A stretch of DNA of 45,750 nucleotides from Pseudomonas delhiensis (GCF_900187975.1 NZ_FZPC01000044.1:1-45750), one strand, 5' to 3'; positions 24,724 to 34,780 are shown, counted from the first letter of the stretch. Made by a program: numbers and translations. The notes: generated by a model not told the origin, from the sequence alone.

Positions 24724-24930
24724 GTAGGGCGAATAACCGTTCGCGGTTGTACGCCGTTACACCTTCCTTGTCGGCAACGCCGTGGTTTAGCCTGGCGCAG
24801 CTCCGATGGCGGCTCCGTGCCCGGCACCGAGCGGACCGCGGCCAAGGTCAAACGGCGGATAACGCGGAGCGTTATTCGCCCTACGCCGGGCCCACCCGTA
24901 GGGCGTACAACCGTTCGCGGTTGTACGCCG
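24724..24930. repeat. REP block: hybrid B, spacer, A, B
   Basis: B at 24724-24756 has the left arm of the 5 kb type (GGCGAATAACCG) and the right arm of the other type (CGGTTGTACGCC), so the stem is imperfect and looks recombinant. The 97-base spacer, A at 24854-24884 and B'' at 24898-24930 follow. A half-site of the GTAGGAGCG family lies at 24972-24996. Confidence 0.87.
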
Positions 24931-25081
24931 CTGGTCACGCTACCGAGGTATGCGGCATGGCCGGTGAATCCAATCGCGGACAAAGTCCGCTCCTACGACC
25001 GTGCTTCCCTGCGCCCTACGGTGCTGGGCCGCATCCTTAACGCCAAACTCCGCTTTTGGTCGACAGGAAAATTGTGCCGCG

Positions 25082-25097
25082 TTATCGGTTCCGATAA
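25082..25097. promoter_or_regulatory. Perfect palindrome, candidate operator of the XRE-type gene
   Basis: TTATCGG, TT, CCGATAA is a perfect 7-bp-arm palindrome, itself nested between AAAATT and AATTTT. It lies 80 bases before the small HTH gene, in a locally AT-rich promoter-like stretch. Confidence 0.55.
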
Positions 25098-25176
25098 TTT
25101 TGCTTGCCTGGCTTTATCAGCGGGCAGATATCGACCTGGCCAGGAGCCGCCTGCGCGATTGACCGAGGGAAAGAAA

Positions 25177-25464
25177 ATGATCGAGGTCCAAGCGTTCAAC
25201 AGCGTCTTCGACGCCATTGCAGACACCACCGCAGAGGCGGAAAAGCTGCGCCTGCGCGCGACACTCCTGCAGGCGATCCAGAAGGAGGCAGCCAGTTGGG
25301 ATGGCACCGACCGCAGCCGCGCCCAGCGTCTGGGTATCACTGCGCCGCGTTATACCCTGCTCAAGCGCGGCCAGTTGGGTGAGTTCAGCCTGGATGCTCT
25401 GGTTGTGCTCGCCGTTCACGCCGGACTGTCCATCGGCCTGACCATAGAACATCAGGCGGCGTGA
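25177..25464 (+). CDS. XRE/HTH_37-like small regulator, antitoxin-like, without toxin partner
   Basis: This 95-residue protein has a helix-turn-helix of the XRE/HTH_37 type in the second half (RAQRLGITAPRYTLLKRGQL then FSLDALVVLAVHAGLSIGLTI), as in MqsA/HigA-like antitoxins and NadS-type regulators. GAGGGAAAG precedes the ATG. No RelE/HigB-type toxin ORF is adjacent: upstream and downstream are REP repeats. It is either a stand-alone regulator or a remnant of a toxin-antitoxin pair. Autoregulation through the palindrome at 25082 is an inference. Confidence 0.72.
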   Translation: MIEVQAFNSVFDAIADTTAEAEKLRLRATLLQAIQKEAASWDGTDRSRAQRLGITAPRYTLLKRGQLGEFSLDALVVLAVHAGLSIGLTIEHQAA

Positions 25465-25486
25465 TCGCTCCCGGAGGGCAGGTTGC

Positions 25487-25519
25487 GTAGGGCGTACAAC
25501 CGTTCGCGGTTGTACGCCG
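25487..25519. repeat. Single REP hairpin B''
   Basis: Arms GGCGTACAACCG and CGGTTGTACGCC with a TTCG loop, 22 bases after the HTH gene stop; may act as its transcript 3' end. Confidence 0.85.
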
Positions 25520-25570
25520 TTGCCGTTCTTGCCGCCAACGCCGTGGCCGAACCCGAAGCGCCAGCCCCCG

Positions 25571-25646
25571 TACGATGGGTGGAGCGAAGCGATACCCATG
25601 CTGCCTCGCCATCGATGGGTATCGCTGCGCTCAACGCCATCCTACG
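25571..25646. repeat. Third palindromic repeat family (GCGATACCCAT type)
   Basis: GCGAAGCGATACCCAT is followed after 15 bases by GATGGGTATCGCTGCGC, an inverted pair. A single arm of the same family occurs at 42344-42373. Confidence 0.75.
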
Positions 25647-25660
25647 AACAGGTCTGGTGC

Positions 25661-26125
25661 TTAGCGGTTGGGTGTGGCGTTCAGCTGCGGCCATTGTCGG
25701 TAGGGTACCCACAGCATGCCTTGCCAGTGCAGCACCGTCAGGGCCTGGGTGGGGGCGTGGAGGGTTTCGCGGCGGGGTTGGCGGGTGTCGTGGCGGTAGC
25801 TGTCGCGCAGGGTGGGCACCACTTCCTGGGTGATCCATTGGCGGATGCAGCGGTTTTCCGGGTGGAAGTGGTGGATCAGCGTGGCGTATACGGCGGACTC
25901 GCTGAGCAGCAGTTCGTCCTCGTAGTCGCCGTTGCCGCCGCGCAGCCAGGCGCGGCGGTGCTGGTCGTCGTCCAGGTTGCGCAGCACGCGCTCTTCCAGC
26001 GACGGCATGCCCATCAGCCGGCCGAGGTCGCGGGCGCAGAACCAGCATTGGTCTTCCAGCAGCAGGGCGCGCAGTTGGCGCTTGTGGCGGGTGAACAGGG
26101 TGGGGATCAGGACCTCTTCAGACAT
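25661..26125 (-). CDS. Bro-N domain protein (phage antirepressor-like)
   Basis: This 154-residue protein carries a Bro-N domain, found in baculovirus and phage antirepressors: CWFCARDLGRLMGMPSLEER, then ELLLSESAVYATLIHHFHPE and IRQWITQEVVPTLR. The C-terminal ~45 residues are low-similarity. A strong GGAGGTG lies 6 bases before the ATG, inside a short upstream ORF that overlaps this start. Stand-alone Bro-N genes occur in Pseudomonas outside intact prophages; no integrase, capsid or lysis gene is seen here. DNA binding or antirepression is expected from the family but not proven. Confidence 0.85.
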   Translation of the reverse strand: MSEEVLIPTLFTRHKRQLRALLLEDQCWFCARDLGRLMGMPSLEERVLRNLDDDQHRRAWLRGGNGDYEDELLLSESAVYATLIHHFHPENRCIRQWITQEVVPTLRDSYRHDTRQPRRETLHAPTQALTVLHWQGMLWVPYRQWPQLNATPNR

Positions 26126-26204
26126 GGCGCACCTCCAGGGTGGAGGGGGAAGAGGGCAGGTACGGCGAAGCGCCTTCGGGCTGAAGGCTGGGGGTGATAG
26201 GCAT
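26118..26204 (-). CDS. Possible leader peptide overlapping the Bro-N start
   Basis: A 28-codon frame (MPITPSLQPEGASPYLPS..., ending LEVRHV) stops with TGA 8 bases inside the Bro-N gene, so the two are likely translationally coupled. AGAGGT lies 7 bases before this ATG; a second ATG six bases earlier (26210) is also possible. The ending xEVRHx resembles the C-terminus of Icd/Ash-like phage proteins (recollection, not searched). Confidence 0.4.
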   Translation of the reverse strand: MPITPSLQPEGASPYLPSSPSTLEVRHV

Positions 26205-26518
26205 ATCCATTACCTCTGGTCGCTTCTTAGGGCGTGATTGGAGTCGGGAGCTAAGAAACCCACCAGAGACGGGCCGGACGTATTCCCCTTGCGGGTCTTG
26301 TATTAGCCCACTCCCGACAGCACGGGTTCTTTCTTGCGGACGCGACAGGGCCGCAGGCGCAAAAAAGCCGCATAGGCTATCGGGTGCGGTGGACCGCTCT
26401 GGTTTAGGCGTTTCTTAGGCGCCGGATGCGAGATTAGGGGGATGGCAGAGATAGGTCAAGTGAAAGATCTTTGGACATAAATCCAAAATTCCGAAGAGAA
26501 GTTTATTGTAGGCTTTGA
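26205..26518 (-). promoter_or_regulatory. Phage-type leader region upstream of Bro-N
   Basis: No conventional gene is seen. On the minus strand the frame of the small ORF stays open from 26414 to its stop, but without an ATG before 26210. Motif TTCTTAG occurs at 26224 and 26412 and its complement CTAAGAA at 26251; GTCGGGAG (26243) pairs with CTCCCGAC near 26314. The layout recalls Icd/Ash-like phage leaders. From about 26440 base composition drops to AT-rich. Confidence 0.4.
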
Positions 26519-27022
26519 CTATTGATAATCGCTTGCTCTGCTTCCTGGGTTATAAATTTTAAAAATCTCAAAGAACCAAGCAATAGCTGTGCATAAGGAT
26601 AGTGAGAAAATCCATACTAGTAATGTTGGAGTGTACGTGCTTAAGTTGGAAGGTGTGCTCATGATACAGAGGGTTCCGTAACCAAGTGATGCCCCGCAAC
26701 CTAGTCTCGATGCGCCATGAAAGGCTGAGATCCCTTCTTGTAAATATGGTTTTGCATGGGTAAATATTTTCTCTGTTCTTTCTCTCTTTGGCGTGAAGGC
26801 TATGCGTGTTACTAGGATGGAAATTGCAAAACAAGCGTAGACTCCAAAGAGATTTGTCACCATCTTTACTGTTAGAAGTGATTGAATCGTTTGTAGTGTT
26901 TCAGCTAGCCCATAGATGTAGAAACAGAGCCAGACAGGGATGCTGCCTATTAGGGTGCAGACAATTATTTCTTTCTTGAATGCTGTCCATAAACTGAAAT
27001 TTTGATTTTGGCGAATTATCAT
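26519..27022 (-). CDS. AT-rich gene for a small multi-span membrane protein, unknown function
   Basis: This 167-residue protein has three or four hydrophobic segments (EIIVCTLIGSIPVWLCFYIY, VYACFAISILVTRIAF, TLLVWIFSLSLCTAIAWFF) and no family I recognise. The ATG at 27022 has AAAGAG upstream; a TTG at 27052 would start inside the nrdB terminator and is unlikely. Base composition is far below the neighbours: two 60-base lines counted by hand are 33% and 40% GC. This points to recent horizontal acquisition. Its ribosome site lies only about 10 bases beyond the U-tract of the nrdB terminator, so its own promoter is not obvious. Confidence 0.6.
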   Translation of the reverse strand: MIIRQNQNFSLWTAFKKEIIVCTLIGSIPVWLCFYIYGLAETLQTIQSLLTVKMVTNLFGVYACFAISILVTRIAFTPKRERTEKIFTHAKPYLQEGISAFHGASRLGCGASLGYGTLCIMSTPSNLSTYTPTLLVWIFSLSLCTAIAWFFEIFKIYNPGSRASDYQ

Positions 27023-27039
27023 TTCTCTTTCCAAATAAA

Positions 27040-27062
27040 AAGCCCCGCACAAGGCGGGGCTT
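27040..27062 (-). terminator. Rho-independent terminator of nrdAB
   Basis: On the minus strand GCCCCGC, loop CTTGT, GCGGGGC is followed by TTTTTATTT. It lies about 86 bases after the nrdB stop. Confidence 0.88.
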
Positions 27063-27148
27063 TTGTCTTTCTAATCACTGCCCCAAAATTCCATTTCGAG
27101 TATCAGCGTTTCTAATGGTCTTGACTTGCTGCTTTGCTACTACTTCCG

Positions 27149-28396
27149 TCAGTCCCAGCTCAGCGCGCCGCCGGTCTGGTACTCGATCACGCGGGTCTCG
27201 AAGAAGTTCTTTTCCTTCTTCAGGTCCATGATTTCGCTCATCCACGGGAAGGGGTTGCTGGTGCCCGGGTATTCTTCCTTCAGGCCGATCTGGGTCAGGC
27301 GGCGGTTGGCGATGAACTTGAGGTAGTCCTCCATCATCGCCGCGTTCATGCCCAGGACGCCGCGCGGCATGGTGTCGCGTGCGTATTCGATTTCCAGCTG
27401 GGTGCCCTGCAGGATCATCTGCGTGGCTTCGTCCTTCATCTGGGCATCCCACAGGTGCGGGTTTTCGATCTTGATCTGGTTGATCACGTCGATGCCGAAG
27501 TTCAGGTGCATGGATTCGTCGCGCAGGATGTACTGGAACTGTTCGGCGGTGCCGGTCATCTTGTTGCGGCGGCCCATGGAGAGGATCTGGGTGAAGCCGC
27601 AGTAGAAGAAGATGCCTTCCAGCACGCAGTAGTAGGCGATCAGGTTGCGCAGGAACTGGCGGTCGGTTTCCGGGGTGCCGGTCTGGAACTGCGGGTCGGA
27701 GATCGAGCGGGTGTACTTCAGGCCCCAGGACGCTTTCTTCGCGACGCTCGGGATCTCGTGGTACATGTTGAAGATCTCGCCCTCGTCCATGCCCAGCGAC
27801 TCGATGCAGTACTGGTAGGCGTGGGTGTGGATCGCCTCTTCGAAGGCCTGGCGCAGGATGTACTGGCGGCATTCGGGGTTGGTGATCAGGCGGTACACCG
27901 CCAGCACCAGGTTGTTCGCCACCAGGGAGTCGGCGGTGGAGAAGAAGCCGAGGTTGCGCATGACGATGCGGCGCTCGTCTTCGCTCAGGCCGTCCTTGCT
28001 CTTCCACAGGGCAATGTCGGCGTTCATGTTCACTTCCTGCGGCATCCAGTGGTTGGCGCAACCATCCAGATACTTCTGCCAGGCCCAGTCGTACTTGAAG
28101 GGTACGAGCTGGTTGAGGTCGGCGCGGGCGTTGATCATCTGCTTGTCGCCGACCTGCACGCGGGCGGCGGAGCCTTCCAGGTCGTCCAGGCCTTCCTGGA
28201 TGTCGAGCGCGTCCAGGGCCTGCTTGGCGCGGGCGACCGCGTCGGAGTCGCTGGCGGAGACGGCGCGGGCTTCTTCCACGGAGCCGGCGGCTTCGTCGTC
28301 CAGCTTGTCGGCGGCCTGGGCGGCGGCCTTGGCCACGGCCGGGGCGGCCTTGGCTTCGGTGGGGTCTTCTTTGTCGAATTCGTCCCAGCTCAGCAT
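27149..28396 (-). CDS. nrdB: Class Ia ribonucleotide reductase beta subunit
   Basis: This 415-residue radical-generating subunit makes the tyrosyl radical used by NrdA to reduce ribonucleotides. Diiron ligands appear in [16 protein letters not shown] (Glu-x2-His, with candidate radical Tyr), [10 protein letters not shown] and [10 protein letters not shown]. The long N-terminal extension (about 70 residues, Ala/Asp/Glu-rich) is typical of the Pseudomonas/Chlamydia-like form. The protein begins [11 protein letters not shown] and ends GALSWD, so an LSWD motif occurs at both ends. It is 160 bases after nrdA on the same strand and is followed by a terminator. Confidence 0.97.
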   Translation of the reverse strand: MLSWDEFDKEDPTEAKAAPAVAKAAAQAADKLDDEAAGSVEEARAVSASDSDAVARAKQALDALDIQEGLDDLEGSAARVQVGDKQMINARADLNQLVPFKYDWAWQKYLDGCANHWMPQEVNMNADIALWKSKDGLSEDERRIVMRNLGFFSTADSLVANNLVLAVYRLITNPECRQYILRQAFEEAIHTHAYQYCIESLGMDEGEIFNMYHEIPSVAKKASWGLKYTRSISDPQFQTGTPETDRQFLRNLIAYYCVLEGIFFYCGFTQILSMGRRNKMTGTAEQFQYILRDESMHLNFGIDVINQIKIENPHLWDAQMKDEATQMILQGTQLEIEYARDTMPRGVLGMNAAMMEDYLKFIANRRLTQIGLKEEYPGTSNPFPWMSEIMDLKKEKNFFETRVIEYQTGGALSWD

Positions 28397-28556
28397 TGGG
28401 GGCTCCTTTCAGTCGCAGCTACAAGCCACAAGCTTGAAGCTACAAGAGGTTTGGTGTTGCCGGTGAAGCCAGGGCGCACCTGGCTTCACCGTCGTCGAGC
28501 ACGTTAAGGCAACTGCGGACGGCTTGCGGCCTGTCGCTTGCAGCTTGCCGCTGCTC
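28397..28556. repeat. nrdA-nrdB intergenic spacer with CTACAAGC-type repeats
   Basis: CAGCTACAAGCCACAAGC begins near 28416 and continues AGCTTGAAGCTACAAG; related GCTTGCAGCTTGCCGC words lie at 28538-28553. Such AGCT(T/A)CAAGC words form a common Pseudomonas intergenic repeat. No gene is seen. Confidence 0.55.
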
Positions 28557-31448
<2,892 letters not shown>

Positions 31449-31618
31449 GGGTGGGTGTCTCCACGTTCTCGTAATGGGTTCTGTTACCGGCGCCGGGCGC
31501 CGTCCCGAAAAAAGAGCAAAAAGAGCGTGTGCGTCCGGCGTGGCCGGCCGCGCAAAAAACGTCTGGAGCAGGGGATGGGGACTCAAGCGCCTCCCTGGCC
31601 CAAGTCGGGTGTCCGGCT

Positions 31619-31693
31619 TTACGGGCCGGAACCACAATACCTAGTGGTGTTGACCGATCGGTTGCAACACCCGTACCGCATGGCCATCGACAT
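31619..31693 (-). CDS. Possible Cys-containing leader peptide in the nrdA 5' region
   Basis: A 24-codon frame starting MSMAMRYGCCNRS and ending CGSGP, TAA stop. AAGGAG lies six bases before its ATG, a better site than many real genes. It ends 170 bases before nrdA and contains a NrdR-like palindrome at 31632-31647 (CCACAATACCTAGTGG). It could be an upstream regulatory ORF; it may equally be chance. Confidence 0.35.
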   Translation of the reverse strand: MSMAMRYGCCNRSVNTTRYCGSGP

Positions 31694-31755
31694 CGATCAC
31701 TCCTTTGCGGCCTGCGCCGCCTCGGACTTCCGTACGCCTGGATGCAGCTGCTGGG

Positions 31756-31823
31756 GGAACCGGAGGAGCCGTGGAAAAGGCTCGCGACCTCGTGCTTCTT
31801 CTTGTGTCCGGTTCCAGGTCGCG
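31756..31823 (-). promoter_or_regulatory. Candidate pseudoknot in the nrdA leader
   Basis: GGAACCGGA (31756-31764) is perfectly complementary to TCCGGTTCC (31807-31815), and CGCGACCT (31783-31790) to AGGTCGCG (31816-31823). The order a-b-a'-b' allows a pseudoknot or two exclusive stems of 9 and 8 pairs, in the presumed transcript about 310-375 bases before nrdA. Confidence 0.45.
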
Positions 31824-31840
31824 GACCCAACATGTAGGGG

Positions 31841-31849
31841 TTATCCGCA
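31841..31849 (+). promoter_or_regulatory. DnaA-box-like site (one mismatch)
   Basis: TTATCCGCA differs by one base from TTATCCACA. It lies just downstream of the proposed nrdA transcription start. Confidence 0.5.
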
Positions 31850-31855
31850 ACGGGG

Positions 31856-31888
31856 ATACAAGATAATGCGCTGCCGGGGGCTTTGCAA
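31856..31888 (-). promoter_or_regulatory. Proposed nrdA promoter overlapped by a NrdR-like box
   Basis: On the minus strand TTGCAA (31883-31888), a 17-base spacer and TATCTT (31860-31865) resemble a sigma-70 promoter. The 16 bases 31856-31871 match the NrdR consensus ACACWATATMTWGTGT at 12 of 16 positions and cover the -10. The usual second NrdR box about 31 bases away is not clear. Confidence 0.5.
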
Positions 31889-31909
31889 GATGACAGGCTG
31901 GGGGAAACC

Positions 31910-31918
31910 TGTGGATAA
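31910..31918 (-). promoter_or_regulatory. DnaA box upstream of nrdA
   Basis: On the minus strand a perfect TTATCCACA. DnaA is a known regulator of nrdAB in E. coli; the box lies just upstream of the proposed -35. Confidence 0.6.
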
Positions 31919-32046
31919 ATTGTGGGTGGCGTGTGGGTGAGCGCGTATGGATCGCGCCAGGCCGCACCACCGCTGAATTTCGCCGTTCGTCACGCACGCG
32001 CAGGCTTTTTCGTACGCCGGCGCTGTGGGGCAGGGGGCGAACCCTA

Positions 32047-32062
32047 CCACAATATCTTGTGG
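32047..32062. promoter_or_regulatory. Strong NrdR-like palindrome
   Basis: CCACAATATCTTGTGG, with 7-bp arms ACCACAA and TTGTGGT when flanks are included, matches the NrdR box well. It is about 600 bases before nrdA and 140 before the divergent regulator gene, so its target is unclear. Confidence 0.5.
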
Positions 32063-32202
32063 TCATGCCCGCGCGCGTTCCGCCCGTGCCATGGCGCGGC
32101 TTCCTGGCTACAATGCGGCACGTCCGCACGCGCCGCGCGGCGCCCCGGCGCCTGCCTCGCGGCGGTGCGCGGCGGACCCGTTCAGGTGCATTGGGAGGCG
32201 GT

Positions 32203-32913
32203 GTGGAGCAAGAGGCGCGAATCCTCATTGTCGAGGACGACCAGCGGTTGGCCGAGCTGACCCAGGATTATCTGGAAAGCAACGGCCTGAAGGTGAGCGT
32301 CGAGGCCGATGGCGCCCGCGCGGTGGACCGCGTGCTGGCGGAACGGCCGGACCTGGTGGTGCTGGACCTGATGCTGCCCGGCGAGGACGGCCTGTCGATC
32401 TGCCGGCGCCTGCGCCCGGACTACGACGGCCCGATCCTGATGCTCACCGCGCGCACCGACGACATGGACCAGATCCAGGGCCTGGAGATGGGCGCCGACG
32501 ACTACGTGTGCAAGCCGGTGCGCCCGCGCCTGCTGCTGGCGCGCATCCGCGCCCTGCTGCGGCGCAGCGAGGGGCCGGAGGAGGCGCCGGCGCCGGCGGC
32601 GGGCAGCAAGCGCCTGGCCTTCGGCAAGCTGGTGATCGACAACGCCATGCGCGAGGCCTGGCTGGACGGCCAGACCATCGAGCTGACCAGCGCCGAGTTC
32701 GACCTGCTCTGGCTGCTGGCCGCCAACACCGGGCGCATCCTCTCCCGCGAGGAGATCTTCAATTCCCTGCGCGGCATCGAGTACGACGGCCAGGACCGTT
32801 CCATCGACGTGCGCATCTCGCGCATCCGCCCGAAGATCGGCGACGACCCCATGCACCCGCGGCTGATCAAGACGGTGCGCAGCAAGGGCTACCTGTTCGT
32901 TGGCGAGCAGTAG
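32203..32913 (+). CDS. OmpR-family response regulator, RstA-like
   Basis: This 236-residue regulator has a receiver domain (acidic pair EDD at 11-13, phospho-acceptor Asp55 in VVLDLMLPG, Lys in CKPVRPR) and an OmpR-type winged helix (EFDLLWLLAANTGRILSRE, DRSIDVRISRIRPKI, KTVRSKGYLF). The pattern LLARIRALLRR followed by LRGIEYDGQDRSIDV is strongly RstA-like. The start is a GTG at 32203 with GGGAGG upstream; no ATG fits. Divergent from nrdA and followed by its RstB-like kinase. The same pair beside nrdA is known in P. aeruginosa. Confidence 0.93.
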   Translation: MEQEARILIVEDDQRLAELTQDYLESNGLKVSVEADGARAVDRVLAERPDLVVLDLMLPGEDGLSICRRLRPDYDGPILMLTARTDDMDQIQGLEMGADDYVCKPVRPRLLLARIRALLRRSEGPEEAPAPAAGSKRLAFGKLVIDNAMREAWLDGQTIELTSAEFDLLWLLAANTGRILSREEIFNSLRGIEYDGQDRSIDVRISRIRPKIGDDPMHPRLIKTVRSKGYLFVGEQ

Positions 32914-32971
32914 GGGGCTTGCGCTGATCCGCCGCCTGGCTTCGGGGTCGTGCGTTGCTGCGGCTGTTCAT

Positions 32972-33086
32972 TGGGTTCCCGCGTTCGCGGGAATGACGGG
33001 GGTGGGTTCGGTGTTTCCCGCACCCTGCGCAGCAGCCCCCCGGTATCCATACTTCCCGGCGTCATTCCTGCGCAGGCGGGAACCCA
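32972..33086. repeat. Inverted pair of GTTCCCGC-type repeats between the two-component genes
   Basis: TGGGTTCCCGCGTTCGCGGG at 32972 (running to ATGAC at 32997) is matched in opposite orientation by GTCATTCCTGCGCAGGCGGG at 33061 (running to CCCA at 33086), with 63 bases between. This is a doublet of a fourth repeat family and lies in the 219-base gap of the operon. Confidence 0.8.
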
Positions 33087-33132
33087 GCGACTTCACCCCG
33101 GCCCATGAACCCGGCGCTCCAGGGGGCAGCCG

Positions 33133-34746
33133 ATGAAATCCATCTTCCTGCGCATCTACGGCGGCATGCTGCTGACCCTGGTGCTGGTCGCCGCCCTCGG
33201 CGTGCTGACCCTGCACCTGGTCAACGAGGTGCGCGGCGATCGCTACCGCGAGGAGCTGGCCCGCGGCACCTTCCGCCTGATGGCCGACGAGATGGCGCCC
33301 ATGGAGGAGGTGGACCGCAAGCGCGCGCTGCTGCAGTGGAGCCGCCTGATGGGCATCCCGCTGAGCCTGCAGAAGCTCGACGCGCTGGGCATGGACGGCC
33401 GCGATCGCGCGCGGCTGATGAACGACCAGGTGCTGGTGGAGGCCTTCGGCCCGCACCAGGTGAATATCTACACCCAGGTCAGCCTGCAGGAAGGGCTGGT
33501 GCTCACCGGCGAGGTGGAGCAGGTCAGCGAGCAGCTGGCGCGGGCCACCATCTATATGCTGATGGACGAGCTGCGCCGCTTCCCCGCCAGCGAGCAGCCC
33601 TACCACCTGGCGCGCATCGTGCGCGACAAGCGCTTCGGCTTCGACGTGCACCTGCTGCGCCTGAAGGAGATCGACCTGGACGACGACCAGAGCCGCCGGG
33701 TGGAGGAGGGCGACACCGTGCTGGCGCTGGGCAAGAACGGCGATTCCATCCGCGTGGTGGCCGGCATCGTCGACACGCCCTGGGTGCTGGAGCTGGGGCC
33801 GATCTACCAGATGAACCCCTACCCGCCGCAACTGCTGCTGCTGATCGCCGCCGTCGGCCTGTCGCTGATCGGCCTCACCCTGTACCTGCTGGTCAGCCGC
33901 CTGGAGCAGCGCCTGCGCGGCCTGGAGTCGGCCGCCTCGCGCATCGCCCGCGGCAGCCTGGAGACCCGCGTGGAGGAGCGCGGCAGCGACTCGGTGGGGC
34001 GCCTGGCCGGCACCTTCAACCACATGGCCGAGCAGATCCAGCGCCTGGTCAGCGTGCAGCGCGAGCTGGTCCGCGCGGTGTCCCACGAGCTGCGCACGCC
34101 GGTGGCGCGGCTGCGCTTCGGCCTGGAGATGATCGAGTCCGCCGAGGACGACAAGGCCCGGCGCAAGTACATCGAGGGCATGGACGGCGACATCCAGGAC
34201 CTCGACCAGATGGTGGACGAGATGCTCACCTACGCGCGCCTGGAGCAGGGCTCGCCGGCGCTGAGCTACCAGGCGGTGGAGCTGGGCGCGCTGGTGCGCC
34301 AGGTGGTGGCGGAGATCGCCCCGCTGCGCCGCGAGGTGCAGGTGAGCTGCGAGGCGGGCGCGCTGGTGCCCTTCGACCAGGGCAGCTGGATCGAGGCCGA
34401 GCCGCGCTACCTGCACCGCGCCCTGCAGAACCTGCTGAGCAACGCCATCCGCTACGCCGAGACGCGGGTGCGGGTGAGCTACCGCGTCAGCCTGGACCGC
34501 TGCCAGGTGGACGTCGAGGACGACGGCCCGGGCGTGCCCGAGGACCGCTGGGAGCGCCTGTTCACGCCGTTCTTCCGCGTCGACGACAGCCGCACGCGGG
34601 TCACCGGCGGGCATGGCCTGGGGCTGTCCATCGTGCGGCGGATCATCCGCTGGCACGGCGGCCGGGTGTCCATCGCCCGCAGCCCGGGCCTGGGCGGCGC
34701 CTGCTTCACCCTGGCCTGGCCGCGGCGCCAGGCGCCCAGGGAGTAG
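33133..34746 (+). CDS. Sensor histidine kinase, RstB-like
   Basis: This 537-residue membrane kinase has a first membrane span at residues ~8-30, a periplasmic domain of about 200 residues, a second span at ~234-255, a HAMP domain (RLEQRLRGLESAASRIARGS), the phospho-acceptor His near 318 (AVSHELRTPVARLRF) and an ATPase domain with NLLSNAIRYAE, DDGPGVP and GGHGLGLSIV. It is longer than E. coli RstB, mainly in the periplasmic part. The gap from the regulator gene holds a repeat doublet. The signal is unknown. Confidence 0.93.
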   Translation: MKSIFLRIYGGMLLTLVLVAALGVLTLHLVNEVRGDRYREELARGTFRLMADEMAPMEEVDRKRALLQWSRLMGIPLSLQKLDALGMDGRDRARLMNDQVLVEAFGPHQVNIYTQVSLQEGLVLTGEVEQVSEQLARATIYMLMDELRRFPASEQPYHLARIVRDKRFGFDVHLLRLKEIDLDDDQSRRVEEGDTVLALGKNGDSIRVVAGIVDTPWVLELGPIYQMNPYPPQLLLLIAAVGLSLIGLTLYLLVSRLEQRLRGLESAASRIARGSLETRVEERGSDSVGRLAGTFNHMAEQIQRLVSVQRELVRAVSHELRTPVARLRFGLEMIESAEDDKARRKYIEGMDGDIQDLDQMVDEMLTYARLEQGSPALSYQAVELGALVRQVVAEIAPLRREVQVSCEAGALVPFDQGSWIEAEPRYLHRALQNLLSNAIRYAETRVRVSYRVSLDRCQVDVEDDGPGVPEDRWERLFTPFFRVDDSRTRVTGGHGLGLSIVRRIIRWHGGRVSIARSPGLGGACFTLAWPRRQAPRE

Positions 34747-34780
34747 GCCGGCCGGCGGCCCCGGTTGATACTTTACGAAA

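Noticed and set aside
26194..26418. Plus-strand 74-codon frame opposite the Bro-N leader
   Set aside because: No ribosome site and it overlaps the leader structure; the minus frame fits the Bro-N context better.
25661..27022. Intact prophage or integrative element around the Bro-N gene
   Set aside because: No integrase, structural, replication or lysis gene and no attachment-site pair was seen; at most a remnant or single-gene acquisition.
31449..31637. 63-residue N-terminal extension of NrdA
   Set aside because: Sequence is leader-like and unlike the family; ATG at 31448 has a good ribosome site and gives the usual 963 residues.
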